Assembly: GCF_000720475.1 (NCBI RefSeq) | Contig: NZ_JOAP01000006.1 | Coordinates: 92,071 to 156,070, forward strand | DNA length: 64,000 nt | DNA from: Streptomyces aureocirculatus | GTDB lineage: Bacteria > Actinomycetota > Actinomycetes > Streptomycetales > Streptomycetaceae | Direction of reading: 5' to 3' | In this document: piece after piece, positions 1 to 11,931 of the stretch | Numbering within the stretch: position 1 is the first letter of the stretch | Layout: each line of letters opens with the position of its first letter | Notes under the pieces: generated by a model | Seen by the model: only the letters and a program-made list of their open reading frames with translations | What the model was told of the DNA's origin: nothing | Database searches by the model: none | Made by a program: the position numbers and the translations under genes

Positions 1-1391
1 TGCGTCGGCGAGGCCACCCCGTACGCGGCGACCGTTCCGTAGATCATGCCGACCGCCCAGCCCGCGAGCAGCGCCCACCGGTGGAACCAGCGGGTGAACA
101 GGCCGCCGACGAGCGCGGGCATGGTCTGCAGGATCCAGATGCCGCCGAGCAACTGGAAGTTGATCGCGACGGTCTTGTCCATGGTGAGCACGAAGGCGAG
201 CGCGCCCACCTTCACCAGGAGCGAGACCAGCTTGGAGACCTTGGTCTCCTGTGCCGGGGTCGCGTCGGGGCGGATGAAGTCCCGGTAGATGTTGCGGGTG
301 AAGAGATTCGCTGCCGCGATGGACATGATGGCGGCGGGCACGAGCGCGCCGATGCCGATCGCCGCGAAGGCGACCCCGGTGAACCAGTCCGGGAACATGT
401 CCTCGAAGAGCTGCGGAATGGCCAACTGCCCGTTCTCGACCTTGACTCCGGCGGCGATCGCCATGAAGCCGAGCAGTGCGAGCAGGCCGAGCATCAGGGA
501 GTACAGCGGCAGGATGGTGGTGTTGCGGCGGATCACGTCGCGGCTGCGCGAGGAGAGCGTCGCGGTGATCGAGTGCGGGTACATGAAAAGGGCGAGCGCG
601 GAGCCGAGCGCCAGGGTGGCGTAGGTCCAGGTGCCCGCGTCACCCGGCACCAGAGCCCCGACCGGCTTCCCGGTGGCCTCGTTCGTCGCGGAGAACTTCT
701 CGTTGGCCGCCTGGAAGATCTCGTCGAAGCCGCCGAGCTTGATCGGGATGTAGATGATGGCCACCGCGATCACGATGTAGATCAGGGTGTCCTTCACGAA
801 CGCGATCAGCGCGGGTGCCCGCAGTCCTGACGAGTACGTGTACGCGGCGAGCACGCCGAAGGCGATGAGCAGCGGCAGGTCCTTGATGAACCAGTTGGTG
901 TCCTCGCCGCCGCCGACGCCCATCACGTCCAGGACGGCCTGGATGCCGACCAGTTGGAGCGCGATGTACGGCATGGTCGCGAGGATGCCGGTGATCGCCA
1001 CGGCGAGGGAGAGCCCCTTGGAGCCGAAGCGCCCGCGGACGAAGTCCGAGGTGGTGACGTACCCGTGCTTGTGCGAGACGGACCACAGACGGGGCAGGAA
1101 GGTGAAGATCAGCGGGTAGACCAGGATGGTGTAGGGCACGGCGAAGAAGCCGGCCGCGCCCGCCGCGTAGATCGCCGCGGGGACGGCCACGAAGGTGTAC
1201 GCGGTGTAGAGGTCGCCGCCGAGCAGGAACCAGGTCACCCAGGTCCCGAACGACCGGCCGCCCAGGCCCCACTCGTCGAGGCTGTCGCTCTCGGCCCTGC
1301 GCCAGCGGGCCGCGAGGAAGCCCATGACGGTGACGGCGATGAAGAAGAAGATGAAGACGGCGAGTGCGACGCCGTTGACGCCGTCGTTCAC
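1..1391 (-). CDS. Sodium:solute symporter family carboxylate permease (MctP-like), 3' end cut by window edge
   Basis: About 463 residues are visible, starting VNDGVNGVALAVFIFFFIAV; the C-terminus lies outside the window. The chain is a series of hydrophobic helices with the SSS-family landmarks near the N-terminus (GLGGRSFGTWVTWFLLGGD, then VPYTILVYPLIFTFLPRLW). Members of this family move monocarboxylates such as acetate, pyruvate or lactate across the membrane with Na+ or H+. The GTG start overlaps the stop of the upstream DUF3311 gene by 4 bp (GTGA), so the two are translationally coupled, which is the usual small-subunit/permease pairing for this family. Substrate is inferred from family and from the nearby cstA, not shown by the sequence. 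Confidence 0.85.
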   Translation of the reverse strand, partial: MNDGVNGVALAVFIFFFIAVTVMGFLAARWRRAESDSLDEWGLGGRSFGTWVTWFLLGGDLYTAYTFVAVPAAIYAAGAAGFFAVPYTILVYPLIFTFLPRLWSVSHKHGYVTTSDFVRGRFGSKGLSLAVAITGILATMPYIALQLVGIQAVLDVMGVGGGEDTNWFIKDLPLLIAFGVLAAYTYSSGLRAPALIAFVKDTLIYIVIAVAIIYIPIKLGGFDEIFQAANEKFSATNEATGKPVGALVPGDAGTWTYATLALGSALALFMYPHSITATLSSRSRDVIRRNTTILPLYSLMLGLLALLGFMAIAAGVKVENGQLAIPQLFEDMFPDWFTGVAFAAIGIGALVPAAIMSIAAANLFTRNIYRDFIRPDATPAQETKVSKLVSLLVKVGALAFVLTMDKTVAINFQLLGGIWILQTMPALVGGLFTRWFHRWALLAGWAVGMIYGTVAAYGVASPT

Positions 1392-1669
1392 CGGGACGCC
1401 CTTTCGCTGAGGTCCTGGGAGTCCCGGAGAGCCTTGCGGGCGCGCTGGTCACGCTGCCACAGTTGGTACGCGATCATCGTGAGCACGGTCGATATGAGGA
1501 CCCACAGCATCTGGTACCAGTAGAAGAAGGGGATGCCGATGAAGGTCGGGTCGGCCTTCGCGTAGGAGCTCACCCAGAGCATCGCCACGAAGGGTGCGAC
1601 GAGGCACAGGGCGATGACCACCCGGACCGGTGTGACCACCGGTGGACTCACTTCAGGCGCATCTGGCAT
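1388..1669 (-). CDS. DUF3311 small membrane protein, symporter partner
   Basis: This 93-residue protein has two hydrophobic helices (about residues 13-33 and 47-70) and a charged C-terminal tail (WQRDQRARKALRDSQ). DUF3311 proteins are typically encoded immediately before an SSS-family permease and are thought to help assemble or stabilise it, much as YhjB-type small subunits do. The ATG start gives the usual family length. The stop overlaps the permease start by 4 bp. No catalytic motif is present. Confidence 0.85.
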   Translation of the reverse strand: MPDAPEVSPPVVTPVRVVIALCLVAPFVAMLWVSSYAKADPTFIGIPFFYWYQMLWVLISTVLTMIAYQLWQRDQRARKALRDSQDLSERASR

Positions 1670-1748
1670 ACCGTGGCTCCCGTTCGCTCACTTATCCCAT
1701 GCTTAACGTGCGGGAAATCTAAGCGACGGGTCTCGCGGTACGGAACCC

Positions 1749-1767
1749 CTGTCCGTATAACGGACAG
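1749..1767 (-). promoter_or_regulatory. Perfect 7-bp inverted repeat upstream of the DUF3311-symporter operon
   Basis: CTGTCCG, a 5-base AT-rich spacer, then CGGACAG. It lies 80 bp before the DUF3311 start and 15 bp past the end of the YbdD-like gene, in the only gap between the two operons. The spacer reads TTATA on the minus strand, so a -10 element may overlap it. Either an operator for the symporter operon or a short terminator of the cstA operon; there is no T-run, which favours an operator. Confidence 0.35.
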
Positions 1768-1781
1768 ATCAAAATGCCCGC

Positions 1782-1982
1782 TCAGCAGCAGCGGAACCCT
1801 TGCCGGGGGTCCGACTCCTGCCGGTCCGTCCGCATCCGCTCGAACACGCGGCGGCTCGGCACGGTGGCGGCCGGATGGTCCTTGCGTACGTGCGCCACGT
1901 ACCGCTCGTACGCGGACTCGTCCGTCAACTCCCGTACGTACCAACGGGCCCAGCGCGCCGCGCGGCGCAGCGCAGCGATCAT
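1782..1982 (-). CDS. YbdD/YjiX family small protein
   Basis: A 66-residue protein beginning MIAALRRAARWARWYVREL. The central pattern (ESAYERYVAHVRKDHP) and length match the YbdD/YjiX family, whose genes follow cstA/yjiY in many bacteria. Its ATG overlaps the cstA stop by 4 bp (ATGA), so it is coupled to cstA. The family has no established biochemical function; a role in the peptide/pyruvate transporter complex is inferred from the constant linkage. Confidence 0.85.
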   Translation of the reverse strand: MIAALRRAARWARWYVRELTDESAYERYVAHVRKDHPAATVPSRRVFERMRTDRQESDPRQGFRCC

Positions 1983-4129
1983 GACGCGTCCCGGGGAGCC
2001 GCGGGCGCGGCCGACGCGGCGGCCAGCTCGGCCTTCTCCTCCGCGGTCGGGAAGAGACCCGCGGGGGCCACCGTCCTCGACTCCACGAACGGCGCCTCGC
2101 TCAGCTTCGAGGACAGCGGGTCGCGGACGTGTCGTACGCAGATGCGCAGCGCGTCCACGACGACGATGACGATGAGCAGCGCGAGGGCGGCCGAAAGCAC
2201 ACCGTCCACCGTGGAGTTGGTGACGACGGTGTGCATGTCGTCCATCGACTTGGCGGGCGGCAGGACCTTGCCGTCGTCGATGGCGTCCTGGTAGATCGAG
2301 CGCTGCTTGAAGAAGCCCACCCGTGGATCGCTGGAGAACACCTTCTGCCAGCTCGCGGTGAGCGTCACGGTGGCGTCCCAGGCCAGCGGCACCCCGGTGA
2401 TCCAGGCCCACTTGAGGCGTCCGGACTTCACGAGCAGGGTGGTGCAGACGGCGAGCGCGACCGCCGCGAGCAGTTGGTTGGCGATGCCGAAGATCGGGAA
2501 GAGCTGGTTGATGCCGCCGAGCGGCTCGTGCACGCCGACCCACAGGAAGTAGCCCCACGCACCGGTCACGGCGGCGCTGGTGAGGACGAGGCCCGGCTTC
2601 CAACCGATGTTCTTGAAGGGCTTGTAGACGTTGCCGAGCATGTCCTGGAGCATGAAGCGGCCCACGCGCGTGCCCGCGTCGAGCGCGGTCAGGATGAACA
2701 GCGCCTCGAACATGATCGCGAAGTGGTACCAGAACGCCCGCAGCGAGTCACCGGTGACCTTCGAGAAGATCTCGGACACGCCGATCGCGAGGGTGGGCGC
2801 GCCGCCCGTGCGCGAGAGCAGCGAACTCTCCTCGACGTTCTTGGCCGCCTGGGCCAAGTCCTCGGGGGAGATGGTGTATCCGAACCCCGCGACCGCCTTC
2901 GACGCCTCCTGCACGGTGTCGCCGACCACGCCCGCGGGCGCGTTCATCGCGAAGTACAGGCCGGGGTCGATGATGCTGGCGGCCACCAGGGCCATGATCG
3001 CCACCGCCGACTCCATCAGCATGGAGCCGTACCCGATCATCCGGACCTGCGTCTCCTTCTGGATCATCTTCGGCGTCGTGCCGGAGGCGATCAGGGAGTG
3101 GAATCCGGAGAGCGCGCCGCATGCGATCGTGATGAAGACGAACGGGAAGAGCGAGCCCGCGAAGACCGGGCCGTCACCGCGCGAGGCGAAGTCGGTGACC
3201 GGGTCCATCTTCAACGTAGGCAGGGAGATGAGGACCCCGAGCGCGAGCAGCACGATGGTGCCGATCTTCATGAACGTCGACAGATAGTCGCGCGGCGCGA
3301 GCAGCATCCACACCGGCAGGATCGAGGCGACGAAGCCGTACGCGACCAGCCAGATCACCAGTGTCGACGGCGCCAGCGTGAACGCGTCCGCCCACGACGA
3401 CTCCGCCACCCACCGCCCCGCGACCAGCGCGAAGAGCAGCAGCGCGACGCCGATGAGCGACACCTCGCTGACCCTGCCGGGCCGCAGGACGCGCAGATAG
3501 AACCCCATGAACAGGGCGATCGGGATCGTCATCGCGATGGAGAACGTGCCCCACGGCGACTCGGCGAGCGCGTTCACGATGACGAGGGCGAGCACCCCGA
3601 GCAGGATGATCATGATGGCGAAGGCGGCGAGCAGCGCCGCGGCGCCGCCGAAGGGACCGATCTCGTCGCGCGCCATCTGACCGAGCGAGCGGCCGTCGCG
3701 GCGCGTGGAGAAGAACAGCACCACCATGTCCTGCACGGCGCCCGCGAAGATCACGCCCGTGATGATCCAGATGGTGCCGGGCAGATAGCCCATCTGCGCG
3801 GCGAGCACGGGCCCGACGAGCGGCCCCGCCCCGGCGATCGCGGCGAAGTGGTGACCGAGCAGCACCCGCCGGTCGGTGGGGTGGTAGTCGATGCCGTTGT
3901 CGAGCCGCTCGGCGGGGGTGGCCCGGCGTTTGTCGACCTTCAGGACCTTGTGCGCGATGAACTTCGCGTAGAAGCGGTAGGCGATGGCGTACGAGCCGAG
4001 GGCGGCGGCCACCATCCAGGCGGCGGACACCTCCTCGTCGCGGGAGAGCGCGAGTACGGTCCAGCCCGCGGCGCCGACCAGGCCGACGACTGTCCAGAGG
4101 GCGATGCTCTTGGGGTTGGCTGTGCGCAC
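1979..4129 (-). CDS. cstA: Carbon starvation protein CstA family transporter
   Basis: A 716-residue polytopic membrane protein with many transmembrane segments from about residue 10 onward. Family signatures include HHFAAIAGAGPLVGPVLAAQ near residue 93 and CGALSGFHSLIASGTTPKMI near residue 340. CstA/YjiY proteins import peptides or pyruvate during carbon limitation. The GTG start follows a GGGAGGA ribosome site. The C-terminal hydrophilic tail is followed directly by the coupled YbdD-like gene. The neighbouring carboxylate symporter fits a joint role in scavenging small carbon compounds. Confidence 0.92.
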   Translation of the reverse strand: MRTANPKSIALWTVVGLVGAAGWTVLALSRDEEVSAAWMVAAALGSYAIAYRFYAKFIAHKVLKVDKRRATPAERLDNGIDYHPTDRRVLLGHHFAAIAGAGPLVGPVLAAQMGYLPGTIWIITGVIFAGAVQDMVVLFFSTRRDGRSLGQMARDEIGPFGGAAALLAAFAIMIILLGVLALVIVNALAESPWGTFSIAMTIPIALFMGFYLRVLRPGRVSEVSLIGVALLLFALVAGRWVAESSWADAFTLAPSTLVIWLVAYGFVASILPVWMLLAPRDYLSTFMKIGTIVLLALGVLISLPTLKMDPVTDFASRGDGPVFAGSLFPFVFITIACGALSGFHSLIASGTTPKMIQKETQVRMIGYGSMLMESAVAIMALVAASIIDPGLYFAMNAPAGVVGDTVQEASKAVAGFGYTISPEDLAQAAKNVEESSLLSRTGGAPTLAIGVSEIFSKVTGDSLRAFWYHFAIMFEALFILTALDAGTRVGRFMLQDMLGNVYKPFKNIGWKPGLVLTSAAVTGAWGYFLWVGVHEPLGGINQLFPIFGIANQLLAAVALAVCTTLLVKSGRLKWAWITGVPLAWDATVTLTASWQKVFSSDPRVGFFKQRSIYQDAIDDGKVLPPAKSMDDMHTVVTNSTVDGVLSAALALLIVIVVVDALRICVRHVRDPLSSKLSEAPFVESRTVAPAGLFPTAEEKAELAAASAAPAAPRDAS

Positions 4130-4269
4130 GGGCCGTCCTCCCGTTCACGTTCATGCGGTGACGGGAGGACGGTAGGGCAGGAATGTGATCTGCGCCATGG
4201 GGCGGGCGGGACTGTGCCCGTACGGGTTCTCGCGGGGTGCTCGTGCGATGCCCGTACGAGCGCCGCGCG

Positions 4270-7255
<2,986 letters not shown>

Positions 7256-7332
7256 CGGCGTCCCCCGGGCTGCCACAGGTGCCCCCGCGCCGCCCCCGGC
7301 GCTTCGCGTTGCCCACGAAAGAGATGGCGAGC

Positions 7333-8322
7333 ATGACCGTGCAGAAGACCGAACGGCCGCCCTCCGGCCCGACGGAGGTGCAGACACCGGACGGCGGGCC
7401 ACGACCAAGGGGCCCGCGCAGGTCCCCAGGGCGTCTCGCCGGCCTCACGCCCTATCTGCTTCTCGCCCCCGCGATCATCGTCACCGTGCTGCTGCTCGGC
7501 TGGCCGTTGGTCAACAACGGGGTCCTGTCGTTCCAGAACCTCAACATGAGGCAGTTCATTCTGCACCTCACGGAGTGGAACGGATTCGACAACTACAAAG
7601 AGGTCCTCACCGGCGAGGAGTTCTGGCGGGTCACCGGCCGCTCGGTCGCTTTCACCGCCCTCAACGTCGTGCTGATCATGATCATCGGCACCCTGGTCGG
7701 ACTCCTCCTCGCGCGCCTCGGCCGGAGGATGCGCACCTTCCTCCTGGTGGGCCTCGTACTCGCCTGGGCGATGCCCGTCGTCGCGGCGAGCACGGTCTAC
7801 CAGTGGCTGTTCGCACAGCGCTTCGGCGTCGTCAACTGGATGCTCACCAAGATCGGCTTCGAGTCCATGGCCGACCACGACTGGCTGGCCACGCAGTACT
7901 CGACCTTCTTCGTCGTCCTGCTGCTCATCGTCTGGATGTCCATCCCCTTCGTGGCGATCAACCTGTACGCCGCCACGACCACCATCCCCAATGAGCTGTA
8001 CGAGGCCGCGTCGCTGGACGGCGCCGGGGCCTGGAAGCAGTTCACCCAGGTGACGCTGCCGTATCTGCGGCCCTTCCTCTACGCCACGACCTTCCTGGAG
8101 ATCATCTGGGTCTTCAAGGCGTTCGTGCAGGTCTTCACGATCAATGAGGGCGGCCCGGACCGGCTCACCGAGATCCTTCCCGTCTACGCCTACATCGAGG
8201 GCATGGGCAACCAGCACTTCGGCATGGGTGCCGCCATCGCGCTGCTCACCATCGTCATCCTGCTGGCCATCACCTCGTTCTACCTGAGGATCGTGCTCAA
8301 GCAAGAGGAGGACGAGCTGTGA
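7333..8322 (+). CDS. dasB: Chitobiose ABC transporter permease DasB
   Basis: A 329-residue inner-membrane permease with six transmembrane helices (first at LTPYLLLAPAIIVTVLLLGW). It carries the MalF-type coupling loop EAASLDGAGAWKQFTQVTLP, where the EAA motif contacts the ATPase. It forms a heterodimer with DasC and receives substrate from DasA. ATG 7333 (MTVQKTER) is preferred because GAAAGAG lies 9 bp upstream; ATG 7324 is in frame but too close to that site. Its stop overlaps the dasC start (GTGA). Confidence 0.93.
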   Translation: MTVQKTERPPSGPTEVQTPDGGPRPRGPRRSPGRLAGLTPYLLLAPAIIVTVLLLGWPLVNNGVLSFQNLNMRQFILHLTEWNGFDNYKEVLTGEEFWRVTGRSVAFTALNVVLIMIIGTLVGLLLARLGRRMRTFLLVGLVLAWAMPVVAASTVYQWLFAQRFGVVNWMLTKIGFESMADHDWLATQYSTFFVVLLLIVWMSIPFVAINLYAATTTIPNELYEAASLDGAGAWKQFTQVTLPYLRPFLYATTFLEIIWVFKAFVQVFTINEGGPDRLTEILPVYAYIEGMGNQHFGMGAAIALLTIVILLAITSFYLRIVLKQEEDEL

Positions 8323-9149
8323 AGCGCTCGCTGATGGGCCGTCTCTGGCCCAACCTGGTCGCCGTCGTACTCTTCGTCTTCTGCGTCTTCCCCGTGTACT
8401 GGATGTTCGCGACGGCCTTCAAGCCGACCGGCGACATCATCGCCGAGGACCCGGTCTGGTTCCCGGCCGACGCCACTCTTGAGCACTTCAAGAAGGCGAT
8501 GGACGCCGACAACTTCTGGACCATGGTCGGCAACTCCCTCACCGTGACGATTCTCGCGGTCGTCTTCTCCCTCATCATCGGCGTGACCGCGGCGTTCGCC
8601 CTCGCCCGGATGCGCTTCAAGGGCCGGCGCGGCTTCATCATCGGCTTCATGCTGGCGCAGATGGCGCCGTGGGAAGTCATGGTCATCGCGATCTACATCA
8701 TCGTGCGCGACGCGGACATGCTGAACAGCCTGATCCCGCTGACCCTGTTCTACATGGTGATGATCCTGCCCTTCACGCTCCTCACGCTGCGCGGCTTCGT
8801 CGCCGCCGTGCCGAGGGAGTTGGAGGAGTCCGCCATGGTCGACGGCTGCACCCGGATGCAGGCCTTCCGCCGGGTGATCCTGCCGCTGCTCGCGCCGGGC
8901 CTGATGTCGACGTCGCTGTTCGGCTTCATCACCGCCTGGAACGAGTTCCCGCTGGTCCTCGTGCTCAACAAGGAAGCGGGGTCCAAGACCCTGCCGGTGT
9001 GGCTGTCCAGCTTCCAGACCAACTTCGGCGACGACTGGGGCGCCACCATGGCCGCGGCCTCGCTGTTCGCCATCCCGATCCTGATCCTCTTCGTCTTCCT
9101 CCAGCGCAGGGCCGTGGCCGGCCTGACCGACGGCGCCGTGAAGGGTTAA
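8319..9149 (+). CDS. dasC: Chitobiose ABC transporter permease DasC
   Basis: A 276-residue MalG-type permease with six transmembrane helices and the EAA coupling loop EESAMVDGCTRMQAFRRVIL. It pairs with DasB. The GTG start overlaps the dasB stop by 4 bp, so translation is coupled. The dasD gene starts 7 bp after its stop, making dasBCD one transcription unit, with dasA probably transcribed through the hairpin array. Confidence 0.94.
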   Translation: MKRSLMGRLWPNLVAVVLFVFCVFPVYWMFATAFKPTGDIIAEDPVWFPADATLEHFKKAMDADNFWTMVGNSLTVTILAVVFSLIIGVTAAFALARMRFKGRRGFIIGFMLAQMAPWEVMVIAIYIIVRDADMLNSLIPLTLFYMVMILPFTLLTLRGFVAAVPRELEESAMVDGCTRMQAFRRVILPLLAPGLMSTSLFGFITAWNEFPLVLVLNKEAGSKTLPVWLSSFQTNFGDDWGATMAAASLFAIPILILFVFLQRRAVAGLTDGAVKG

Positions 9150-9155
9150 CGCACC

Positions 9156-10817
9156 ATGACTTCCACTTCCGCAGGCACGTCCGGCTCCCGTTCCTCGGGG
9201 GCGTCCGGCTCCGGCCCCGGCGCCGGTTCCGACTCGGCGGGGGCGTCGGGTTCCCGTTCCTCGGGGGCGTCCGGCTCCCGTTCCGCGGGCTCGTCGGGCT
9301 TCGGCTCCCGTTCCGCGGGGGCGTCCGGCTCCCGTTCGGCGGGGGCGCAGGACTCGCTGACGCGCGACGCCCTGGCCGTGCTCCAGCCCGGCTTCGGTGG
9401 CACCACCGCGCCCGACTGGGTGCTGCGCCGCATCGGCGAGGGCCTCGCCTCCGTGGGTCTTTTCGGCCGCAACATCCAGACCCCCGAGCAGGTCGCCGCG
9501 CTCACCGCCCAGTTGCGGGCCGAGCGCGAGGACATCGTGGTCGCCATCGACGAGGAGAGCGGTGACGTCACCCGCCTGGAGGTGCGCACCGGCTCCTCCT
9601 TCCCCGGCAACCACGCCCTCGGCGCCGTGGACGACCCGGACCTGACCCGTGGCGTCGCCGCCGAACTCGGCCGCCGCCTCGCGGACTGCGGCGTCACCTT
9701 CAACTGGGCGCCGTCCGCCGACGTCAACTCCGACCCGGGCAACCCGGTCATCGGCGTACGCTCCTTCGGCGCCGACCCCGCCCTGGTCGCCCGGCACACC
9801 GCCGCCTACATCGAGGGCATGCAGTCCGCGGGCGTCGCCGCCTGCGCCAAGCACTTCCCCGGTCATGGCGACACCGCGGTCGACTCGCATCACGCGGTGC
9901 CGCGCATCGACGCCGACACGGACGTCCTGAACGCCCGCGAACTCGCCCCGTTCCGCGCCGCGATCACCGCCGGCACCCGCGCGGTGATGAGCGCCCACAT
10001 CAGCGTCCCGGCCCTCGACCCGGACCTGCCGGGCACCCTGTCCCGCCGCGTCCTCACCGACCTGCTCCGCGGCGAACTCGGCTTCGACGGCCTGATCGTC
10101 ACGGACGGCATCGAGATGCGGGCCATCTCCGGGGCGTACGGAATCGAGCGCGGCACCGTCCTCGCCGTCGCCGCGGGCTGCGACGCGATCTGCGTGGGCG
10201 GCGGTCTGCACGACGAACTCACGGTCCTGCGGCTGCGCGACGCCCTCGTGGCCGCGGTCCGCGCGGGCGAACTCCCCGAGGAGCGCCTCGCCGACGCTGC
10301 CGCCCGGGTGCGCGCGCTCGCCGACTGGACCTCCGCCTCCCGGGCGTCAGGCCCGGCCGGTGCCGCCGACCCCGAGATCGGCTTGCGCGCGGCCCGCCGT
10401 GCCCTCACCGTCACCCACACCGAGATCTACGCGGGTCCCCTCACCGGCACCCCGTACGTCGCCGCCTTCACTCCCGTCGCCAACATCGCCGTCGGCGACG
10501 AGACCCCCTGGGGCGTGGCCGCCGAACTCACCCGCCGTCTGCCTGGCACCGAGACCGGCTCCTTCACCGGTGACCGCGCGGGCGCCGACGCGCTTGCCGC
10601 GGCGGGGGAGCGGCGCATCGTCGCCGTCGTCCGCGACGCCCACCGCCACCCGTGGATGGCAGCCGCCGTCGACCACCTCCTCACCGCCCGCCCCGACACC
10701 GTCGTCATCGAGATGGGCGTACCCCAGGCCAAGCCGACCGGCGCCCTCCACATCGCCACCCACGGCGCGGCCCGCGTCTGCGGCCAAGCGGCAGCGGAGG
10801 TCCTGACCGGCTCCTGA
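9156..10817 (+). CDS. dasD: GH3 beta-N-acetylhexosaminidase DasD with expanded low-complexity N-terminus
   Basis: A 553-residue glycoside hydrolase family 3 protein. It has a conserved barrel from about residue 70, the His-containing general-acid loop KHFPGHGDTAVDSHH near residue 231, and the nucleophile aspartate in LIVTDGIEMRAI near residue 313. No signal peptide is seen, so it should cleave imported chitobiose to N-acetylglucosamine in the cytoplasm, as known for DasD. The first ~65 residues are a Ser/Gly/Ala/Arg repeat (units like ASGSRSSG) encoded by 24-bp tandem DNA repeats. No good ribosome site precedes the ATG, so a start within or after the repeat is possible. Confidence 0.92.
   Translation: MTSTSAGTSGSRSSGASGSGPGAGSDSAGASGSRSSGASGSRSAGSSGFGSRSAGASGSRSAGAQDSLTRDALAVLQPGFGGTTAPDWVLRRIGEGLASVGLFGRNIQTPEQVAALTAQLRAEREDIVVAIDEESGDVTRLEVRTGSSFPGNHALGAVDDPDLTRGVAAELGRRLADCGVTFNWAPSADVNSDPGNPVIGVRSFGADPALVARHTAAYIEGMQSAGVAACAKHFPGHGDTAVDSHHAVPRIDADTDVLNARELAPFRAAITAGTRAVMSAHISVPALDPDLPGTLSRRVLTDLLRGELGFDGLIVTDGIEMRAISGAYGIERGTVLAVAAGCDAICVGGGLHDELTVLRLRDALVAAVRAGELPEERLADAAARVRALADWTSASRASGPAGAADPEIGLRAARRALTVTHTEIYAGPLTGTPYVAAFTPVANIAVGDETPWGVAAELTRRLPGTETGSFTGDRAGADALAAAGERRIVAVVRDAHRHPWMAAAVDHLLTARPDTVVIEMGVPQAKPTGALHIATHGAARVCGQAAAEVLTGS
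9178..9352. repeat. 24-bp tandem repeats inside the dasD 5' coding region
   Basis: About seven imperfect copies of GCGTCCGGCTCCCGTTCCTC plus GGGG. The unit length is a multiple of three, so copy-number changes keep the frame; each copy adds eight residues such as ASGSRSSG. Confidence 0.8.
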
Positions 10818-10860
10818 TCGGCCCTGACTGGTCCTGACCGGTCCTGACGCACCGACGCAG

Positions 10861-10903
10861 AACGGCGCCGGGCTCCCCACCCGCGGGGGAGCCCGGCGCC
10901 GTT
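10861..10903. terminator. Bidirectional terminator between dasD and nagB
   Basis: A perfect 18-bp stem (10861-10878 with 10886-10903) around a 7-base loop, starting AACGGCGCCGGGCTCCCC. It sits in the 107-bp gap between the converging dasD and nagB stops and can serve both. Confidence 0.9.
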
Positions 10904-10924
10904 CGCCGCGTACCGGCCGGAAGT

Positions 10925-11710
10925 CTAGAGCCCCTGCCAACCAGGCTTGTTGGCGTAGGTGTGCCGGAAGTATTCCGCCAGCTTCAACTTGGACGCGGCC
11001 GCCTCGTCCACGACCACCGTCGCATGCGGGTGCAATTGCAGCGCGGACGCGGGCACCACGGAGGCCACCGGCCCCTCCACGGTCGCCGCCACCGCGTCCG
11101 CCTTGCCCTCACCCGTGGCGAGCAGCACCAGGTGCCGCGCCTCCAGGATCGTGCCGATGCCCTGCGTGATGACGTGGTGCGGCACCTGCTCGATGTCACC
11201 CTCGAAGAACCGCGCGTTGTCCACCCGCGTCTGCTCGGTCAGCGTCTTGATCCGCGTACGCGAGGCCAGCGACGAACAGGGCTCGTTGAACCCGATGTGC
11301 CCGTCGGTACCGATCCCCAGAAGTTGCAGGTCGACCCCGCCCGCCTCCGCGAGCGCCCGGTCGTACGCCTCGCACGCGCCCTGCACGTCCTCCGCGCTCC
11401 CGTCCGGACCCATGAACGCCGACTCGCTCAGCCCGAGCGGCTCCACGACCTCCCGCAGCACCACCGAGCGGTACGACTCCGGGTGCCCGACCGGCAGCCC
11501 CACGTACTCGTCGAGCTGACAGATCCGCGCCCGCGAGGCGTCAACCTCACCCTCGCGGACCTTAGCCGCCAGCGCCTCGTAGATGGGCAGCGGGGTCGAG
11601 CCGGTGGCGACACCGAGCAGGGCCTCGGGCTTGCGGCGAACCAGGGCGGCCATGGCCTCCGCGATGAGCTCGCCGCCTGCCTTGGCGTCCGGGACGATGA
11701 CAACTTCCAC
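10925..11710 (-). CDS. nagB: Glucosamine-6-phosphate deaminase NagB
   Basis: A 261-residue enzyme that converts glucosamine-6-phosphate to fructose-6-phosphate and ammonia, the exit step of aminosugar breakdown. Visible landmarks are the sugar-phosphate loop LGVATGSTPLPIYEAL, QLDEYVGL with the catalytic Asp, and GIGTDGHIGFNEP. The GTG start (VEVVIVPDAKAGGELIAE) gives the standard family length; longer in-frame extensions reach into the operator region and are rejected. A DasR site lies 50 bp upstream, so it should be induced with the das genes. Confidence 0.96.
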   Translation of the reverse strand: MEVVIVPDAKAGGELIAEAMAALVRRKPEALLGVATGSTPLPIYEALAAKVREGEVDASRARICQLDEYVGLPVGHPESYRSVVLREVVEPLGLSESAFMGPDGSAEDVQGACEAYDRALAEAGGVDLQLLGIGTDGHIGFNEPCSSLASRTRIKTLTEQTRVDNARFFEGDIEQVPHHVITQGIGTILEARHLVLLATGEGKADAVAATVEGPVASVVPASALQLHPHATVVVDEAAASKLKLAEYFRHTYANKPGWQGL

Positions 11711-11759
11711 GCTGTGCCTGCCGATCTGGAGTAGGGGAGGAGGGGAGGTACGCCCGCAG

Positions 11760-11775
11760 TGTGGTATAGACCAAT
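11760..11775 (-). promoter_or_regulatory. DasR-responsive element (dre) before nagB
   Basis: On the minus strand ATTGGTCTATACCACA, 13 of 16 matches to the dre consensus, 50 bp before the nagB start. This is the expected place for DasR repression of nagB. Confidence 0.85.
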
Positions 11776-11847
11776 CTAGCAGAGCCCCCTCGCCCCGACA
11801 CACGCTTCCCCACCCCCACCCCCGCCCCGCCCCGCACCTTTCCCGCC

Positions 11848-11931
11848 CCCCATATCGGGTCCCGTCCGTCTCCCCGTATCGGGTCCCGTCCGTTTCCCCG
11901 TATCGGGTCCCTCCCGTCTCCCCGTATCAGG
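11848..11931. repeat. 24-bp tandem repeat with palindromic core upstream of nagB
   Basis: Three full copies and one partial copy of CCCCGTATCGGGTCCCGTCC plus GTCT. Each contains CCCG-TAT-CGGG, a short dyad at 24-bp spacing. It is 140-220 bp upstream of nagB and about 330 bp before the SIS gene. The rest of this 552-bp divergent gap shows only imperfect AGTGCTGG repeats (about 12140-12195) near the SIS gene. Confidence 0.65.
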
